A stretch of 64,000 nucleotides of DNA from Salinispirillum sp. LH 10-3-1 (GTDB taxonomy: Bacteria > Pseudomonadota > Gammaproteobacteria > Pseudomonadales > Natronospirillaceae), in the NCBI RefSeq assembly GCF_030643825.1, contig NZ_CP101717.1, forward strand, positions 2,563,673 through 2,627,672, in the 5' to 3' direction. The position numbers and the translations under genes were made by a program. This document shows, in pieces, positions 31,245 through 41,503 of the stretch. How positions within the stretch are numbered: the first letter of the stretch is position 1; each line of letters opens with the position of its first letter. Under the pieces are notes generated by a model. It worked only from the letters and a program-made list of their open reading frames with translations. It was not told the origin of the DNA and ran no database searches.

Positions 31245-32216
31245 TTAGAAAATCTCGTCCGGGTTCAGACCAAACAAGCTCGGCGGGCCGAAATCAACAC
31301 CCTCACCTTGCTCAGACTCGGGCACTATCTCACCAGCGAAATCTGGGTTATCACGGCGAATAATGATTTCCACGCGCCGATTCTGAGCTCGCCCTTCTGC
31401 CGTCGCGTTCGTAGCAATATTACGCGAGGAGCCATGCCCCAGAATGGTAAATCGGTTTTCATCCATTTCCGGTGCCGCCCACAAGTATTCTGCCACCGCC
31501 AGCGCACGCGCACTCGACAACACCCAGTTGTTTCGGAACTGCGCCGTATTGATCGGCAGAGCATCGGTATGCCCACCGACATGAAGCTCCCCTGGCGTAG
31601 TCAACAGGATTTCCCGCACACGATCTAGAATCGGCAGAAAATCATCCGCCACGAAATCGGACGCTGGGCCGAAAGACTGCTCGCGCACGCGAATAACGAT
31701 GGTCTGGTCCACCGTTTCCACTTGCAGAGCACCCACATCAATGAATTCGGCGAGCTGCGCCGCAATGCGCGCCGCTTCTTCTTGCAACTGCTCCTGCAGG
31801 ACCTCATCGGGCACAATGATCTGCCGCGTCAACTGACCAGTATCACCTTGCCGAGTTTCCTGCACGGTCATTTCGTCTTGGCACAACACCTCAAGGCTAT
31901 CGCGCAAGTCCTGGACTGTATCCTGACGAATGACGTTTAATGGCGTGGGATCTGGACGCCCCGGGCTGAATTCCTGCGCGATGATAGAGGTTCCTTTAGG
32001 AATCGCATTCACATCAAGCTCGGCTTGCACACCGAAGGCGTTGCGCAGCGAGCCCGCCAAGCGTTTGAAACGCATGGCATCTAACTCAGAGAACGACAAC
32101 AGCAAAACGAAAAAGCACATCAACAGTGCCATCAAGTCAGAGAAAGTGGCCATCCACGGCGGCAATCCGGGTTTACATTCGGGACACTTTTTTTCCTCTT
32201 CGACGACAGCACTCAT
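31245..32216 (-). CDS. motB: Flagellar motor stator protein MotB/PomB
   Basis: 323 residues. Short cytoplasmic N-terminus with CPEC, one membrane helix with the ion-binding Asp at residue 27 (WMATFSDLMALLMCFFVLLLSF), a periplasmic linker/plug region, and a C-terminal OmpA-like peptidoglycan-binding domain (HVGGHTDALPI, RALAVAEYLW, ILGHGSSRNIATNATAEGRAQNRRVEIII). The PWMATFSDLM context is typical of sodium-type PomB. It follows motA by 2 bases. Confidence 0.94.
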   Translation of the reverse strand: MSAVVEEEKKCPECKPGLPPWMATFSDLMALLMCFFVLLLSFSELDAMRFKRLAGSLRNAFGVQAELDVNAIPKGTSIIAQEFSPGRPDPTPLNVIRQDTVQDLRDSLEVLCQDEMTVQETRQGDTGQLTRQIIVPDEVLQEQLQEEAARIAAQLAEFIDVGALQVETVDQTIVIRVREQSFGPASDFVADDFLPILDRVREILLTTPGELHVGGHTDALPINTAQFRNNWVLSSARALAVAEYLWAAPEMDENRFTILGHGSSRNIATNATAEGRAQNRRVEIIIRRDNPDFAGEIVPESEQGEGVDFGPPSLFGLNPDEIF

Positions 32217-32218
32217 GA

Positions 32219-32974
32219 CTAGGCATCCACTCCACGTTGTGCAGATGGCAAGTAGGTTTTCAAGGACTGCTCAATGATGCGCGGGTTTTGACCGGCTTGA
32301 ATACCCATTAAGGCATCGCGAATCATTCGTTGAATCAACGTCTCCTCAGTAGAGCGCAGAACGCACTTATCTTTAATGGGCAAGGCTATTACGTTCGCCA
32401 TTACCGAACCATAAAGGGTCGTCAACAAAGCGACCGCCATTTGTGGGCCGATCGCCTTAGGGTCATCCATATTGGCCAACATACCCACCAAGCCAATCAA
32501 GGTTCCTATCATGCCCATGGCCGGAGCAACGTCGCCAATGGCACCGAATATATTGGCCCCATCCCGGTGCCGCTCTGCCGTCATTTCAATGTCTTTGTTT
32601 AACATGATACGCACAACTTCTGGATCGTGCCCATCCACCAACAACTGAATGCCTTTACCTAGAAATTCGTTACTGACATCTTTACCCTCAAGGGATAACA
32701 GGCCGCCCTTTCTTGCCGCATCGGCCAATTCCACCACCTCCTCAATAATCTCTTCAGGAGAAATACTCTTATAAGAGTAGGCCTTGCCAGCGATACCCAT
32801 GGCACCAAGAAACTGCTCCAGCGTAAACTTCTGCATCGACACGAACACAGAGCCGATCACCACGATGAGAATAGAGGGAAGGTTATAGTAGATAACAGGG
32901 TCACCGCCGAGAATCATGGCCATGATGATCATGCCCAAGCCGCCGATGAGCCCTACGATGGTTGCTAAATCCAC
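32219..32974 (-). CDS. motA: Flagellar motor stator protein MotA/PomA
   Basis: 251 residues with four membrane helices in two pairs (residues 3-25, 29-48, 145-170, 180-200) separated by a large cytoplasmic loop with EVVELADAARKGGLLSLE. Family motif GDVAPAMGMIGTLIGLVGMLANMDDPKAIGPQMAVALLTTLYG precedes the last helices and matches PomA. With MotB it forms the ion-conducting stator. It is isolated from other flagellar genes, as pomAB is in Vibrio and many marine bacteria. Confidence 0.95.
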   Translation of the reverse strand: MDLATIVGLIGGLGMIIMAMILGGDPVIYYNLPSILIVVIGSVFVSMQKFTLEQFLGAMGIAGKAYSYKSISPEEIIEEVVELADAARKGGLLSLEGKDVSNEFLGKGIQLLVDGHDPEVVRIMLNKDIEMTAERHRDGANIFGAIGDVAPAMGMIGTLIGLVGMLANMDDPKAIGPQMAVALLTTLYGSVMANVIALPIKDKCVLRSTEETLIQRMIRDALMGIQAGQNPRIIEQSLKTYLPSAQRGVDA

Positions 32975-33154
32975 GTTCTATACTCCGCCTGTCCGATGTA
33001 AATGACTCACAGCAAGGTGCTATTAAGTCAATGTATGCTTTACCACTTCTGCCGTCCATCGGCACGCGTGGCAACCGGTCCACCCCTTAACAAATATTGA
33101 CCCTTAGGCTGCAATTCAGTAGGGTTTGCGCTCCCTGATAATCGGTGTCTTTCC

Positions 33155-33376
33155 ATGGCCTCAGTTACTAAGTCGAACAATTTCGAGAAATCATTAGCAG
33201 ATTTAGAAAAAATAGTTGTTCAACTGGAACAAGGCGAGCTTAGCCTGGACGAAGCAATGGCTGCTTTTGAGCAGGGCGTACGCCTCACGCGAGCCTGCCA
33301 ACAACAACTTGACGCCGCTGAACAAAAGGTTCGCATATTGCTCGACGAAAGCCAAACTGCACCGCCTACTGAGTAA
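33155..33376 (+). CDS. xseB: Exodeoxyribonuclease VII small subunit
   Basis: 73 residues: FEKSLADLEKIVVQLEQGELSLDEAMAAFEQGVRLTRACQQQLDAAEQKV is the full coiled-coil signature of XseB. It binds the large subunit XseA, which is encoded at 43.9 kb. First gene of xseB-ispA-dxs; ispA starts 8 bases later. Confidence 0.96.
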   Translation: MASVTKSNNFEKSLADLEKIVVQLEQGELSLDEAMAAFEQGVRLTRACQQQLDAAEQKVRILLDESQTAPPTE

Positions 33377-33384
33377 GAATTATC

Positions 33385-34278
33385 ATGGATCTGTCTCACT
33401 CCCTGCATCAGGCCAATACAGATTTTAGACGTTATGTTGACAGTATTCTGCAGCAGATGCCAGCAAAGGCGCCTCTCTTGCAAGATGGCATAATGTACGT
33501 CATGCAGTCGGGCGGCAAACATATGCGGCCATTATTGGTCTTTGCCGCCGCGCAGGCGATGGGTTGTAAAAACGAACACTGGTTATTGCCCGCAGCGGCT
33601 ATTGAGTTCGTGCACACCTATTCCCTTGTACACGACGACCTGCCGGCCATGGACGACGATGACTGGCGGCGCGGTCGAGCAACTGCTCATCGCGCTTTCG
33701 ATGAAGCAACCGCTATTTTAGTCGGTGACGGGTTGCAAGCCTTGGCTTTTAACATCCTATCTTCTCTGCCTACGTTGGGCGTGAGCTCCGATCAGCGAGT
33801 GACGTGGGTTAGCTTACTGGCTGCGGCCGCCGGGCATCAAGGCATGGTCGACGGACAGGCCATGGATCTTGCTGCCGAAGGAAAGACCTTGTCGCTGCAC
33901 GAGCTGGAGCTGATTCACCGCAATAAAACCGGCAAGCTCATCACCGCTGCCGTGCTGATGGGAGCGCACTGTTATGCGGTGGCGCCGACCGACCAACAAA
34001 CTGCAGCGCTCAACACCTATGCGTCTGCGCTAGGACTGGCCTTTCAAATTGTTGACGACATTCTAGACATCACAGGGGACACTGCTACTCTAGGAAAGGA
34101 TGCAGGCAGTGACAGAGATAACAACAAAGCGACCTATGTTGCATTACTTGGCGTAGATAATGCGCGAAAAAAAGCAGAACAATTGTATGCCGAAGCATTA
34201 ACTGCGTTAGAATCGCTCCCGGCAGACACTTCGGCGCTCAAAACGCTCGCCGACTTCACCCTGCAACGTAACCGCTGA
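33385..34278 (+). CDS. ispA: Farnesyl diphosphate synthase
   Basis: 297 residues. First Asp-rich motif DDLPAMDDDDWRRG (about 87-100) and second DDILDITGD (about 226-234), with GGKHMRPLLV near residue 37-46. It condenses isopentenyl diphosphate with dimethylallyl and geranyl diphosphate. The two residues before the first motif (VH) follow the short-chain prenyltransferase pattern. It is between xseB and dxs, the conserved isoprenoid gene trio. Confidence 0.95.
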   Translation: MDLSHSLHQANTDFRRYVDSILQQMPAKAPLLQDGIMYVMQSGGKHMRPLLVFAAAQAMGCKNEHWLLPAAAIEFVHTYSLVHDDLPAMDDDDWRRGRATAHRAFDEATAILVGDGLQALAFNILSSLPTLGVSSDQRVTWVSLLAAAAGHQGMVDGQAMDLAAEGKTLSLHELELIHRNKTGKLITAAVLMGAHCYAVAPTDQQTAALNTYASALGLAFQIVDDILDITGDTATLGKDAGSDRDNNKATYVALLGVDNARKKAEQLYAEALTALESLPADTSALKTLADFTLQRNR

Positions 34279-34326
34279 CCCGCACAATCAGTCCTGCTAA
34301 ACCGGAGTCATTGACCTGTAAGCACC

Positions 34327-36219
34327 ATGAAAGTATTTACTGATTTTCCGTCTTCTCGCCCCGTGACTCCGTTGCTCGATCAAATCGACCAACCAGCCGA
34401 TCTGCGTTCTTTGTCATCACAAGAGCTGTTGATATTAGCCGATGAACTGCGCGCATACTTACTTTATTCAGTGAACCAAAGTGGCGGCCATTTCGGCGCT
34501 GGCCTAGGCGTTGTCGAGCTTACTCTAGCTCTACATCACACTCTGAACACACCAGAAGACCGACTACTATGGGACGTTGGCCATCAGGCCTACCCACATA
34601 AGATTTTGACCGGACGCCGTGATCAACTACCGACGATACGGCAGGAGGGCGGTCTTGCTGCCTTTCCAACACGCGAAGAAAGCCACTACGATACCTTTGG
34701 GGTTGGCCATAGCAGCACCTCCATCTCAGCAGCGCTGGGCATGGCCTTGGCTGCCCGGCGCGCAGGCAAGAGGCGCCGTGTCGCCGCGGTGATTGGTGAT
34801 GGGGCCCTGACCGCAGGAATGGCCTTTGAAGCACTGAATCACGCAGGACATGAAGACGCCGACCTAATGGTCATCTTGAACGACAATGACATGTCAATTT
34901 CCGAAAATGTAGGCGGGTTGTCTCGTTATTTCACCAACCTTATCGCCAGCCGCACCTACACCAGCCTGCGTGAAGAGAGCAAGAAAGTGTTGATGCACTT
35001 GCCAGAACCGGCACGGCAACTGGCACGACGCGCAGAAGAGCACGTAAAAGGCATGGTGACTCCCGGAACGTTATTCGAGGAATTAGGCTTTAATTACATT
35101 GGACCGGTCGATGGCCACGACCTACCGAAGTTGATGCAAGTGCTGGATACCATCAAAGATTTGTCTGGCCCACAGTTCTTGCATGTCATAACCCGTAAAG
35201 GCCGTGGCTTCGCCCCGGCAGAAGCGGCCCCAATCAAGTACCACGCCATCAGCAAGCTCGAAACCACCCCCAAAACGGCACCTGTAAGCAACGGAGTGAA
35301 GTACTCCAATGTATTTGGGCAATGGATTTGCGACATGGCAGAACAAGACGAGCGCTTGATGGGCATCACGCCTGCCATGCGCGAAGGCTCAGATTTGGTG
35401 CGCTTCTCTGAACGCTTCCCTGAGCGTTACTTTGATGTCGCCATTGCCGAACAGCATGCTGTGACGCTCGCCGCAGGCATGGCCTGTGAGGGCGCCAAAC
35501 CGGTCGTCGCCATCTACTCCACTTTCTTGCAACGCGCCTATGATCAGTTGATACACGACGTGGCACTGCAGGGGCTCGACGTCCTTTTTGCCATCGACCG
35601 TGCAGGCTTGGTCGGTGAGGACGGCCCTACGCACGCAGGCAGTTTCGACCTGTCTTTTCTGCGCTGTATTCCCAACATGTTGATCATGGCGCCAAAGGAC
35701 GAAAACGAAACCCGGCAGATGCTATCGACAGGGTACCTGCACGACGGCCCAGCAGCCGTGCGCTACCCTCGTGGCAATGGACCGGGCAGCACTGTTACTG
35801 ACACCCTAACGGGCCTGCCTATCGGACGCTCGGAAACCTTACGCAAGGGTAAAAAGATTGCTTTACTTGCCTTCGGCAGCATGGTGACTCCAGCTGCAAT
35901 CGTTGCTGAGTCATTGGACGCTACCCTTGTGAATATGCGCTTCATTAAGCCTTTAGACACCGAACGCTTAGCCGAACTTGCCGTCAGCCATGACTGCTTC
36001 ATCACGGTCGAAGAAAATGCCATTGCTGGTGGAGCCGGTGCAGGCGTCACCGAGTGGCTGCAGCAAGAAGGCCTACTCATACCGACGCTGAATATTGGAC
36101 TGCCCGATCAGTTCTTGGAGCACGCCTCAGCGAGTCGACAGTTGGCTGCCGCAGAGCTGGACAGCCCTGGAATAGAACGACAGATTGCGCGCTGGCTGGA
36201 TAAATTGCCGCGCACTTAA
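34327..36219 (+). CDS. dxs: 1-deoxy-D-xylulose-5-phosphate synthase
   Basis: 630 residues, full length. Thiamine-diphosphate motif [19 protein letters not shown]...[14 protein letters not shown] (about 158-192), the catalytic His ([16 protein letters not shown]), a transketolase middle domain with [17 protein letters not shown], and a C-terminal domain ([14 protein letters not shown]). It makes DXP from pyruvate and glyceraldehyde-3-phosphate, the first step of the MEP pathway; ispG is at 49.9 kb. Its stop overlaps the stop of the convergent HD-GYP gene. Confidence 0.97.
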   Translation: MKVFTDFPSSRPVTPLLDQIDQPADLRSLSSQELLILADELRAYLLYSVNQSGGHFGAGLGVVELTLALHHTLNTPEDRLLWDVGHQAYPHKILTGRRDQLPTIRQEGGLAAFPTREESHYDTFGVGHSSTSISAALGMALAARRAGKRRRVAAVIGDGALTAGMAFEALNHAGHEDADLMVILNDNDMSISENVGGLSRYFTNLIASRTYTSLREESKKVLMHLPEPARQLARRAEEHVKGMVTPGTLFEELGFNYIGPVDGHDLPKLMQVLDTIKDLSGPQFLHVITRKGRGFAPAEAAPIKYHAISKLETTPKTAPVSNGVKYSNVFGQWICDMAEQDERLMGITPAMREGSDLVRFSERFPERYFDVAIAEQHAVTLAAGMACEGAKPVVAIYSTFLQRAYDQLIHDVALQGLDVLFAIDRAGLVGEDGPTHAGSFDLSFLRCIPNMLIMAPKDENETRQMLSTGYLHDGPAAVRYPRGNGPGSTVTDTLTGLPIGRSETLRKGKKIALLAFGSMVTPAAIVAESLDATLVNMRFIKPLDTERLAELAVSHDCFITVEENAIAGGAGAGVTEWLQQEGLLIPTLNIGLPDQFLEHASASRQLAAAELDSPGIERQIARWLDKLPRT

Positions 36220-37820
36220 AGATAGGGTGTTACATCGTCGACGTCTTTCTGTACATCTCCTAGATGGCGCTCCGCGTACTCACGCCATACGCCACTCGTG
36301 AGGAACAGCTCATAGACGTCAGGGTCGATATGCTCTTCATCGCGCATCTTACGTAGAATACTAAAGGACTGACTTAAGGGCATGGGTTTTTTGTATGGTC
36401 GCTCTTTGGCCGTCAACGCCTCAAAGATATCAGCCACACCCATCATGCGGGCAGGAATAGACAACTGATCGCGCGTTAAACCACGCGGAAAACCTTTGCC
36501 ATTCATTTTTTCGTGGTGGCCCCCGGCGTATTCAGGTACACGCTTCAGGTGCTTAGGAAAGGGCAGTGCCTCGAGAATATCAATGGTGATGTCGATATGT
36601 CGGTTAATAATGGCGCGCTCTTCGTCATTGAGCGTACCGCGCGAAATGCACAGGTTATGAATCTCAACATCCGACAGCATACGCTGTTCTTCACCTTGAT
36701 TATCCCGCCACGTTAAAGCCGCCATACCGCGCACACGCTCTTGATCCTCTGGGCGCATAAATTCACCCCCAAGATTTGAGCGCTCCAAGAACGCACAATC
36801 GTCGCGTAGTTGCGCTAACTCCATATCCATTTCAAGCTGCAGCGTCGCCACATCGCCACCCTGTAACATGGCGCGCAAATATTCGTTCTCGCGCTGCGCA
36901 ATACGCGCCGCAAAACGCGCTTTGATGGCGTCAATGCCATCTAAAATCAGGTTCAGCTTGGTGGCTTTTTCTACCACATAGTCTGGCGTGGCCAGTTTGC
37001 CACAATCATGCATCCACGCCGCCACGCTCAACTCGTACCACTCTTCTTCACTCAGGTTAAAGTCGGCAAAATAGCCTTCTTTCTGCTCGCAGGCGGCACG
37101 AGCGATCAACTCGGTCAGTTCCGGGATGCGTTGACAATGCAAAGAGGTATGGGGCGAGCGCACATCGGTGATACGCGCCAGTGATTTAATAAAGGCGTCG
37201 AGGAGCTCTTTATGGCTATGGATAAGAATTTGATTGTTTAACGACACGGCAGCGTACGTAGCGAGTGCTTCTATGGAAGGAATGACTTCATCCGAGAAGC
37301 CAACCACTTCGCCATTATCCGTCGTAGCATTCAGCAGCTGCAGCACCCCGATCACCTCATCTTGGTGGTCGGTAAGCGGCAGCGTCAGAAAACTTTTCGA
37401 ACGGTAGCCATTGCTGGCGTCAAAGCGTTTGGTACCAGAGAAATCAAACTCATCAACGGTATAGGCATCTTCAATGCACACGGTTTGGCCACTCAACGCC
37501 GCGTGGCTGGCCACATTGTGGTGGTTCGGCTCGTCGTCAAGATATAACTTAATCGGCAGCATGGGCACGTGGTCACCGGCATAGCCGTTGATCGCTATAC
37601 CCAACGAATCTGTACGAACTACGGAAAAATGCAGGCTCCGCTCGTGACCTTCACCCTTCATCAGGTAAAGTGTTCCCCCGTCAGCACCGGTTAGCCGCAT
37701 GGCCTCTGAAACAATAGAGTCGAGCAAAGCCCCAAGACTGGTTTGCCTAGCCAACAATACCAAAAGATCTTGATGCGTTGCATCGACGCTGGGGGGCTGT
37801 ACGCTTACCGGACGGGTCAT
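36216..37820 (-). CDS. GAF and HD-GYP-type domain protein (possible cyclic-di-GMP phosphodiesterase)
   Basis: 534 residues. GAF domain at about 15-200 ([33 protein letters not shown]). HD domain with H271-D272 ([14 protein letters not shown]), then an unusual 100-residue helical, coiled-coil insert (about 285-400), and the second motif [11 protein letters not shown] at 435-445. The canonical sequence is HHExxDGxGYP, so Asp is Asn and Tyr is Phe here. Metal ligands are kept, so it may still hydrolyse c-di-GMP or another nucleotide, but activity is uncertain. No signal peptide or membrane helix. Confidence 0.88.
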   Translation of the reverse strand: MTRPVSVQPPSVDATHQDLLVLLARQTSLGALLDSIVSEAMRLTGADGGTLYLMKGEGHERSLHFSVVRTDSLGIAINGYAGDHVPMLPIKLYLDDEPNHHNVASHAALSGQTVCIEDAYTVDEFDFSGTKRFDASNGYRSKSFLTLPLTDHQDEVIGVLQLLNATTDNGEVVGFSDEVIPSIEALATYAAVSLNNQILIHSHKELLDAFIKSLARITDVRSPHTSLHCQRIPELTELIARAACEQKEGYFADFNLSEEEWYELSVAAWMHDCGKLATPDYVVEKATKLNLILDGIDAIKARFAARIAQRENEYLRAMLQGGDVATLQLEMDMELAQLRDDCAFLERSNLGGEFMRPEDQERVRGMAALTWRDNQGEEQRMLSDVEIHNLCISRGTLNDEERAIINRHIDITIDILEALPFPKHLKRVPEYAGGHHEKMNGKGFPRGLTRDQLSIPARMMGVADIFEALTAKERPYKKPMPLSQSFSILRKMRDEEHIDPDVYELFLTSGVWREYAERHLGDVQKDVDDVTPYL

Positions 37821-37911
37821 GTTGTACGCTCTATGCGGTTCAGTTGAAAACTATCAATACCAGAGGGCAGCAGTCTCGTTTACGCCACGGCTTGCCGCAC
37901 CCTGCCATCCC

Positions 37912-38433
37912 TTACCCAAATAGTGTAGCGCTCCATGGACTTAACAGCCACAATTGCAATATTGCCAGGGCGATAATACCTGCCAGTAGGTCGTCTACCA
38001 TCACCCCGAACCCACCCTTAACACGGCGATCCAACCAACTGATCGGCCAAGGCTTTAGGACATCGAAAATTCTAAATAGCAGAAAGCCAAGGATGATATT
38101 TTCCCACGTCAGCGGGACAGCGATAAACACCACCCAAATGCCGACAAATTCATCCCAGACGATACCGGGATGATCATCAACACCGAGATCTCGTACTGTT
38201 TGATCGCAGATCCATACACCAATAGCAAAAGCGAATACCACCCACACCACTTGCCATGGCAGGCTTAACCAAGCAAACACTGGCAAAGTCAACAGAGCCG
38301 CCAAACTACCGATGGTTCCCGGCGCTTTTGGAGCGGTACCCGAACCTAAACCGAAGGCGACCCAATGCACCCATTTCTGATGCTGCATAATCAGCTTAGC
38401 CAAAATGATCGTATCCTTTTGTTGTGAGAGCAT
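37912..38433 (-). CDS. pgpA: Phosphatidylglycerophosphatase A
   Basis: About 173 residues. Motifs: GLGSGTAPKAPGTIGSLAALL, DDHPGIVWDEFVGIW (metal-binding acidic residues), LGFLLFRIFDVLKPWPISWLDRRVKGGFGVMVDDLLAGI. These are the PgpA core. It removes phosphate from phosphatidylglycerophosphate in the inner membrane. The start is ambiguous: ATG 38433 overlaps thiL by 38 bases; ATG 38388 lies just after thiL but leaves a very short N-terminus. Last gene of the rib-nusB cluster. Confidence 0.92.
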   Translation of the reverse strand: MLSQQKDTIILAKLIMQHQKWVHWVAFGLGSGTAPKAPGTIGSLAALLTLPVFAWLSLPWQVVWVVFAFAIGVWICDQTVRDLGVDDHPGIVWDEFVGIWVVFIAVPLTWENIILGFLLFRIFDVLKPWPISWLDRRVKGGFGVMVDDLLAGIIALAILQLWLLSPWSATLFG

Positions 38434-39346
38434 AAGGTTCACCGTCTTGGCACACGCGAACTCCTTTTTGCTCTGTGATCTCACCAATACGCCACAGCGT
38501 AATGCCGTGCGTCTGCGCCAACGCCTGCAACGTATCACATTGATCCGGTGCTGCGGTAAAGCAGGCAGCAAAATCTTCGCCACCCGCCAGCGCCCAATTG
38601 ATCGCCTGCTTGTGGGTCACGATCTCTTGCAACACAGGTGATAAAGGCAACGCATTTACATCCACTCGAGCGCCACAATGACTGGCCTTCACCAAATGCC
38701 CCAAGTCCGCAACCAAGCCGTCGGAAACATCCACGGCAGCATGCACCAAGGATGCAGCCTCATGCATGAAGCCGACCGGCGGTTCAGGGCGATAAAAACG
38801 CTCCAGCAACTCGGCCCTTATAGGCGCTCGCTGCTGCAGTCCAGCCAAGCCACCTGCGGAGTCACCTAAATACCCGGTAACCCAAACATCATCACCCACC
38901 TTCGCAGTGGACCGACGCAACGGCTGCTCGGTCAAGCCATGCACTTGCACGGTCACGACCAGAATAGCGCCGGACGTCGTATCACCCCCCAGACAGGGCA
39001 TTTGCCAATGCCGGTTTTCGTCATGCAGCTGATCGGTGAAACGCTGCCACCAGGTGTCGTCATAGTTTTCCGGCACAACAATACTGAGCGTATAAAACCA
39101 CGGGCGTGCGCCCATAGCGGCCAAATCACTGATGGCTGAACGCACGGCCTTGCTGGCAACATCTTCAGGGGCCGCATCGGGCGGAAAATGCGTGCCAGAA
39201 ACACTGGTATCGACGGAAATCACCACTGGATAATCCGCCTTTACCGCCAACGCATCATCGCCATTACCAATCAATGGCGACGGGTTCGCCGCCGGCGCGG
39301 CCAATGGCCAGAAATAACGTTGGATACGTTCGAATTCAGAGCTCAT
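38396..39346 (-). CDS. thiL: Thiamine-monophosphate kinase
   Basis: 316 residues, PurM/AIR-synthase-like fold. Motifs: GNGDDALAVK (about 23-33), SVDTSVSGTHFP, DVASKAVRSAISDLAAMGARP, GGDTTSGAILVVTVQVHG, ALAGGEDFAACFTA. It phosphorylates thiamine monophosphate to thiamine diphosphate, the cofactor used by Dxs. Start at 39346 overlaps the nusB stop by one base. Confidence 0.96.
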   Translation of the reverse strand: MSSEFERIQRYFWPLAAPAANPSPLIGNGDDALAVKADYPVVISVDTSVSGTHFPPDAAPEDVASKAVRSAISDLAAMGARPWFYTLSIVVPENYDDTWWQRFTDQLHDENRHWQMPCLGGDTTSGAILVVTVQVHGLTEQPLRRSTAKVGDDVWVTGYLGDSAGGLAGLQQRAPIRAELLERFYRPEPPVGFMHEAASLVHAAVDVSDGLVADLGHLVKASHCGARVDVNALPLSPVLQEIVTHKQAINWALAGGEDFAACFTAAPDQCDTLQALAQTHGITLWRIGEITEQKGVRVCQDGEPYALTTKGYDHFG

Positions 39347-39792
39347 CAGCGTAAACGGTGGTTTACTTCAGACTGACGCAAACGCTGCGCCAGTTTATCC
39401 AGCACGCCATTCACGTATTTATGACCTTCAGTCGCACCGAATGATTTCGCCAATTCCACACCTTCGTTAATGACGACCTTGTAGGGGACATCGATACGGT
39501 GCATCAACTCATACGCACCCATACGCAAGATGGCCAACTCAATCGGCGTCAGGTCTTTCAAGGCGCGATCCAACAACGGCTCAATGGCCGCATCAAGTTC
39601 CTTAATACGCGCCGGCACCTGGTGCAGCACCTCGTGAAAATACACTTTATCAATCTTGCTCAGGTCATGGTCTACAATGAACTGGGCTTCTATCTCATTC
39701 GACGTAGCGTGACTCACATGCCACTGATACAGAGCCTGCAACGCCATATGGCGCGCACGGCGACGAGCTGCGGGGCGAAATTGCTCTGACAT
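39346..39792 (-). CDS. nusB: Transcription antitermination factor NusB
   Basis: 148 residues, all-helical. Motifs: [15 protein letters not shown] near the start and [14 protein letters not shown]...[36 protein letters not shown] near the end, both diagnostic. With NusE it binds boxA in rRNA leaders such as those at 22378 and 20023. Start overlaps ribH stop by one base. Confidence 0.97.
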   Translation of the reverse strand: MSEQFRPAARRRARHMALQALYQWHVSHATSNEIEAQFIVDHDLSKIDKVYFHEVLHQVPARIKELDAAIEPLLDRALKDLTPIELAILRMGAYELMHRIDVPYKVVINEGVELAKSFGATEGHKYVNGVLDKLAQRLRQSEVNHRLR

Positions 39793-40265
39793 CAGGACCC
39801 CAACTTCGACAATAAATTAACCATTTCCAACGCACTCAATGCAGCTTCTTCGCCTTTATTACCGGCCTTAGTTCCGGCTCGTTCGATGGCTTGCTCAATG
39901 GTGTCTACCGTCAACACACCGAAGGCAACTGGAATGCCCGCCGTACGTGCTACGTGTGACAAGCCACTGGTGCACTCTCCCGCAACATACTCAAAGTGTG
40001 GGGTACCACCACGAATCACTGCACCCAGTGCAATGATGGCGTCGTACTGGCCCGTGGCGGCTGCTTTCTGCGCTACCAAAGGAATTTCAAAAGCACCCGG
40101 AGCACGAATGATCGTAATTTGCTTGGCATCAACGCCATGACGCTCCAATGCCTCGATTGCGCCCTTCTCTAGGGCATCAACAACAAATGCATTCCAACGT
40201 CCTACTACCAGCGCGTAACGCCCGGTATTGCCCTGCAAATTGCCTTCTATGGTCTTAATGGACAT
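39792..40265 (-). CDS. ribH: 6,7-dimethyl-8-ribityllumazine synthase
   Basis: 157 residues. Motifs: [53 protein letters not shown] and [31 protein letters not shown]. It condenses the ribityl uracil with dihydroxybutanone phosphate to form the direct riboflavin precursor. It lies 11 bases after ribBA. Confidence 0.97.
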   Translation of the reverse strand: MSIKTIEGNLQGNTGRYALVVGRWNAFVVDALEKGAIEALERHGVDAKQITIIRAPGAFEIPLVAQKAAATGQYDAIIALGAVIRGGTPHFEYVAGECTSGLSHVARTAGIPVAFGVLTVDTIEQAIERAGTKAGNKGEEAALSALEMVNLLSKLGS

Positions 40266-40276
40266 CTGCTCTACCC

Positions 40277-41473
40277 TCAGGATTCAGTGTTGGCAGTGGT
40301 GTTCGAAAGATACTCCACCACTTCTAAGTCAAAACCGGAAATACCGCCAAATTTAATGGGTGAACTCATAAGGCGCATCTTACCGATGCCTAGGTCACGC
40401 AGAATTTGCGATCCCGTACCAATAGTGACGTAATTGCCGCTCCGGTTGATATGCCAGGTTGGCTTGCGCGCGGTCGGATTCTTGAGGCGATCCAACTCAT
40501 CTAACAAACCGCTTCCCGCGGGAGCGTCCAACAAAACCACGACCCCCTTACCTTCCTTCGCTACTTGCTGCATTGCACTGTCCAGCGACCAACCCGTCGC
40601 GTCTGGCGCATTAATGCCCAGCATATCGCGCAATGTCTGACCGTTGTGCACACGCACGAGAGTTGGCTCATCTAACGTAAACTCGCCCTTAGACAGCGTT
40701 AGATGAACCCCACCTTGCAACTGATCTTCATAGGCCCGCAAATCAAATGAGCCCCAACGCGTTTCCACAGTACGCTGGTCCAGCTCACGAATGGTGCGCT
40801 CATTCATCATGCGGTAGTGAATCAAATCCGCAATGGTGCCAATTTTCAGCCCATGTTTCTGGGCAAACTTTTCCAAATCAGGACGCCGTGACATGGTGCC
40901 GTCGTCGTTCATAATTTCAACGATGACGGACGCTGGACTCAGACCTGCTAGACGAGCGATATCACAGCCGGCTTCCGTATGACCAGCGCGACTCAACACA
41001 CCACCCGCCTCAGCGCGTAACGGAAACACGTGCCCCGGCTGCACAATATCCGTGGGCTGGCTACGTGGATCGACCGCCACACGCACGGTGCGTGCACGAT
41101 CGGCAGCGCTAATGCCCGTGGTCACCCCTTCTGCAGCTTCAATCGATATCGTAAAATGCGTGCCGTACTGTGCACTGTTACTTTTAACCATGGCCGGCAA
41201 GCCAAGATAATCACAGCGCTCGCCGGTCAAGGTCAGGCAAATCAAGCCGCGAGCTTCACGCGCCATGAAATTGATGATCTCTGGCGTCACTTTTTCCGCC
41301 GCGACCACCAAGTCACCTTCGTTCTCACGATCCTCGTCATCCATCAGAATGACCATCTTGCCCTGACGAATATCTTCTACAATTTCTTCTACCGTATTCA
41401 GGCCCAAAGTGGCTTCTCCCCTGACGTGCAGTGCCGGTTTTAACCCCATGTGGGCCAACACGGTCACCTTCAA
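40277..41473 (-). CDS. ribBA: 3,4-dihydroxy-2-butanone-4-phosphate synthase with degenerate GTP cyclohydrolase II domain
   Basis: 398 residues. The N-terminal RibB domain is intact: [77 protein letters not shown]. From about 230 the GTP cyclohydrolase II-like domain has the overall layout but no cysteine triad: where Cys ligands are expected it reads [16 protein letters not shown]. So it probably makes only dihydroxybutanone phosphate, as in many gammaproteobacterial RibB-X proteins, and RibA must be elsewhere. N-terminus may start later than 41473. Confidence 0.93.
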   Translation of the reverse strand: MKVTVLAHMGLKPALHVRGEATLGLNTVEEIVEDIRQGKMVILMDDEDRENEGDLVVAAEKVTPEIINFMAREARGLICLTLTGERCDYLGLPAMVKSNSAQYGTHFTISIEAAEGVTTGISAADRARTVRVAVDPRSQPTDIVQPGHVFPLRAEAGGVLSRAGHTEAGCDIARLAGLSPASVIVEIMNDDGTMSRRPDLEKFAQKHGLKIGTIADLIHYRMMNERTIRELDQRTVETRWGSFDLRAYEDQLQGGVHLTLSKGEFTLDEPTLVRVHNGQTLRDMLGINAPDATGWSLDSAMQQVAKEGKGVVVLLDAPAGSGLLDELDRLKNPTARKPTWHINRSGNYVTIGTGSQILRDLGIGKMRLMSSPIKFGGISGFDLEVVEYLSNTTANTES

Positions 41474-41503
41474 TTTAGTCGCGTAGACTGGATGGCGGCG
41501 ATT

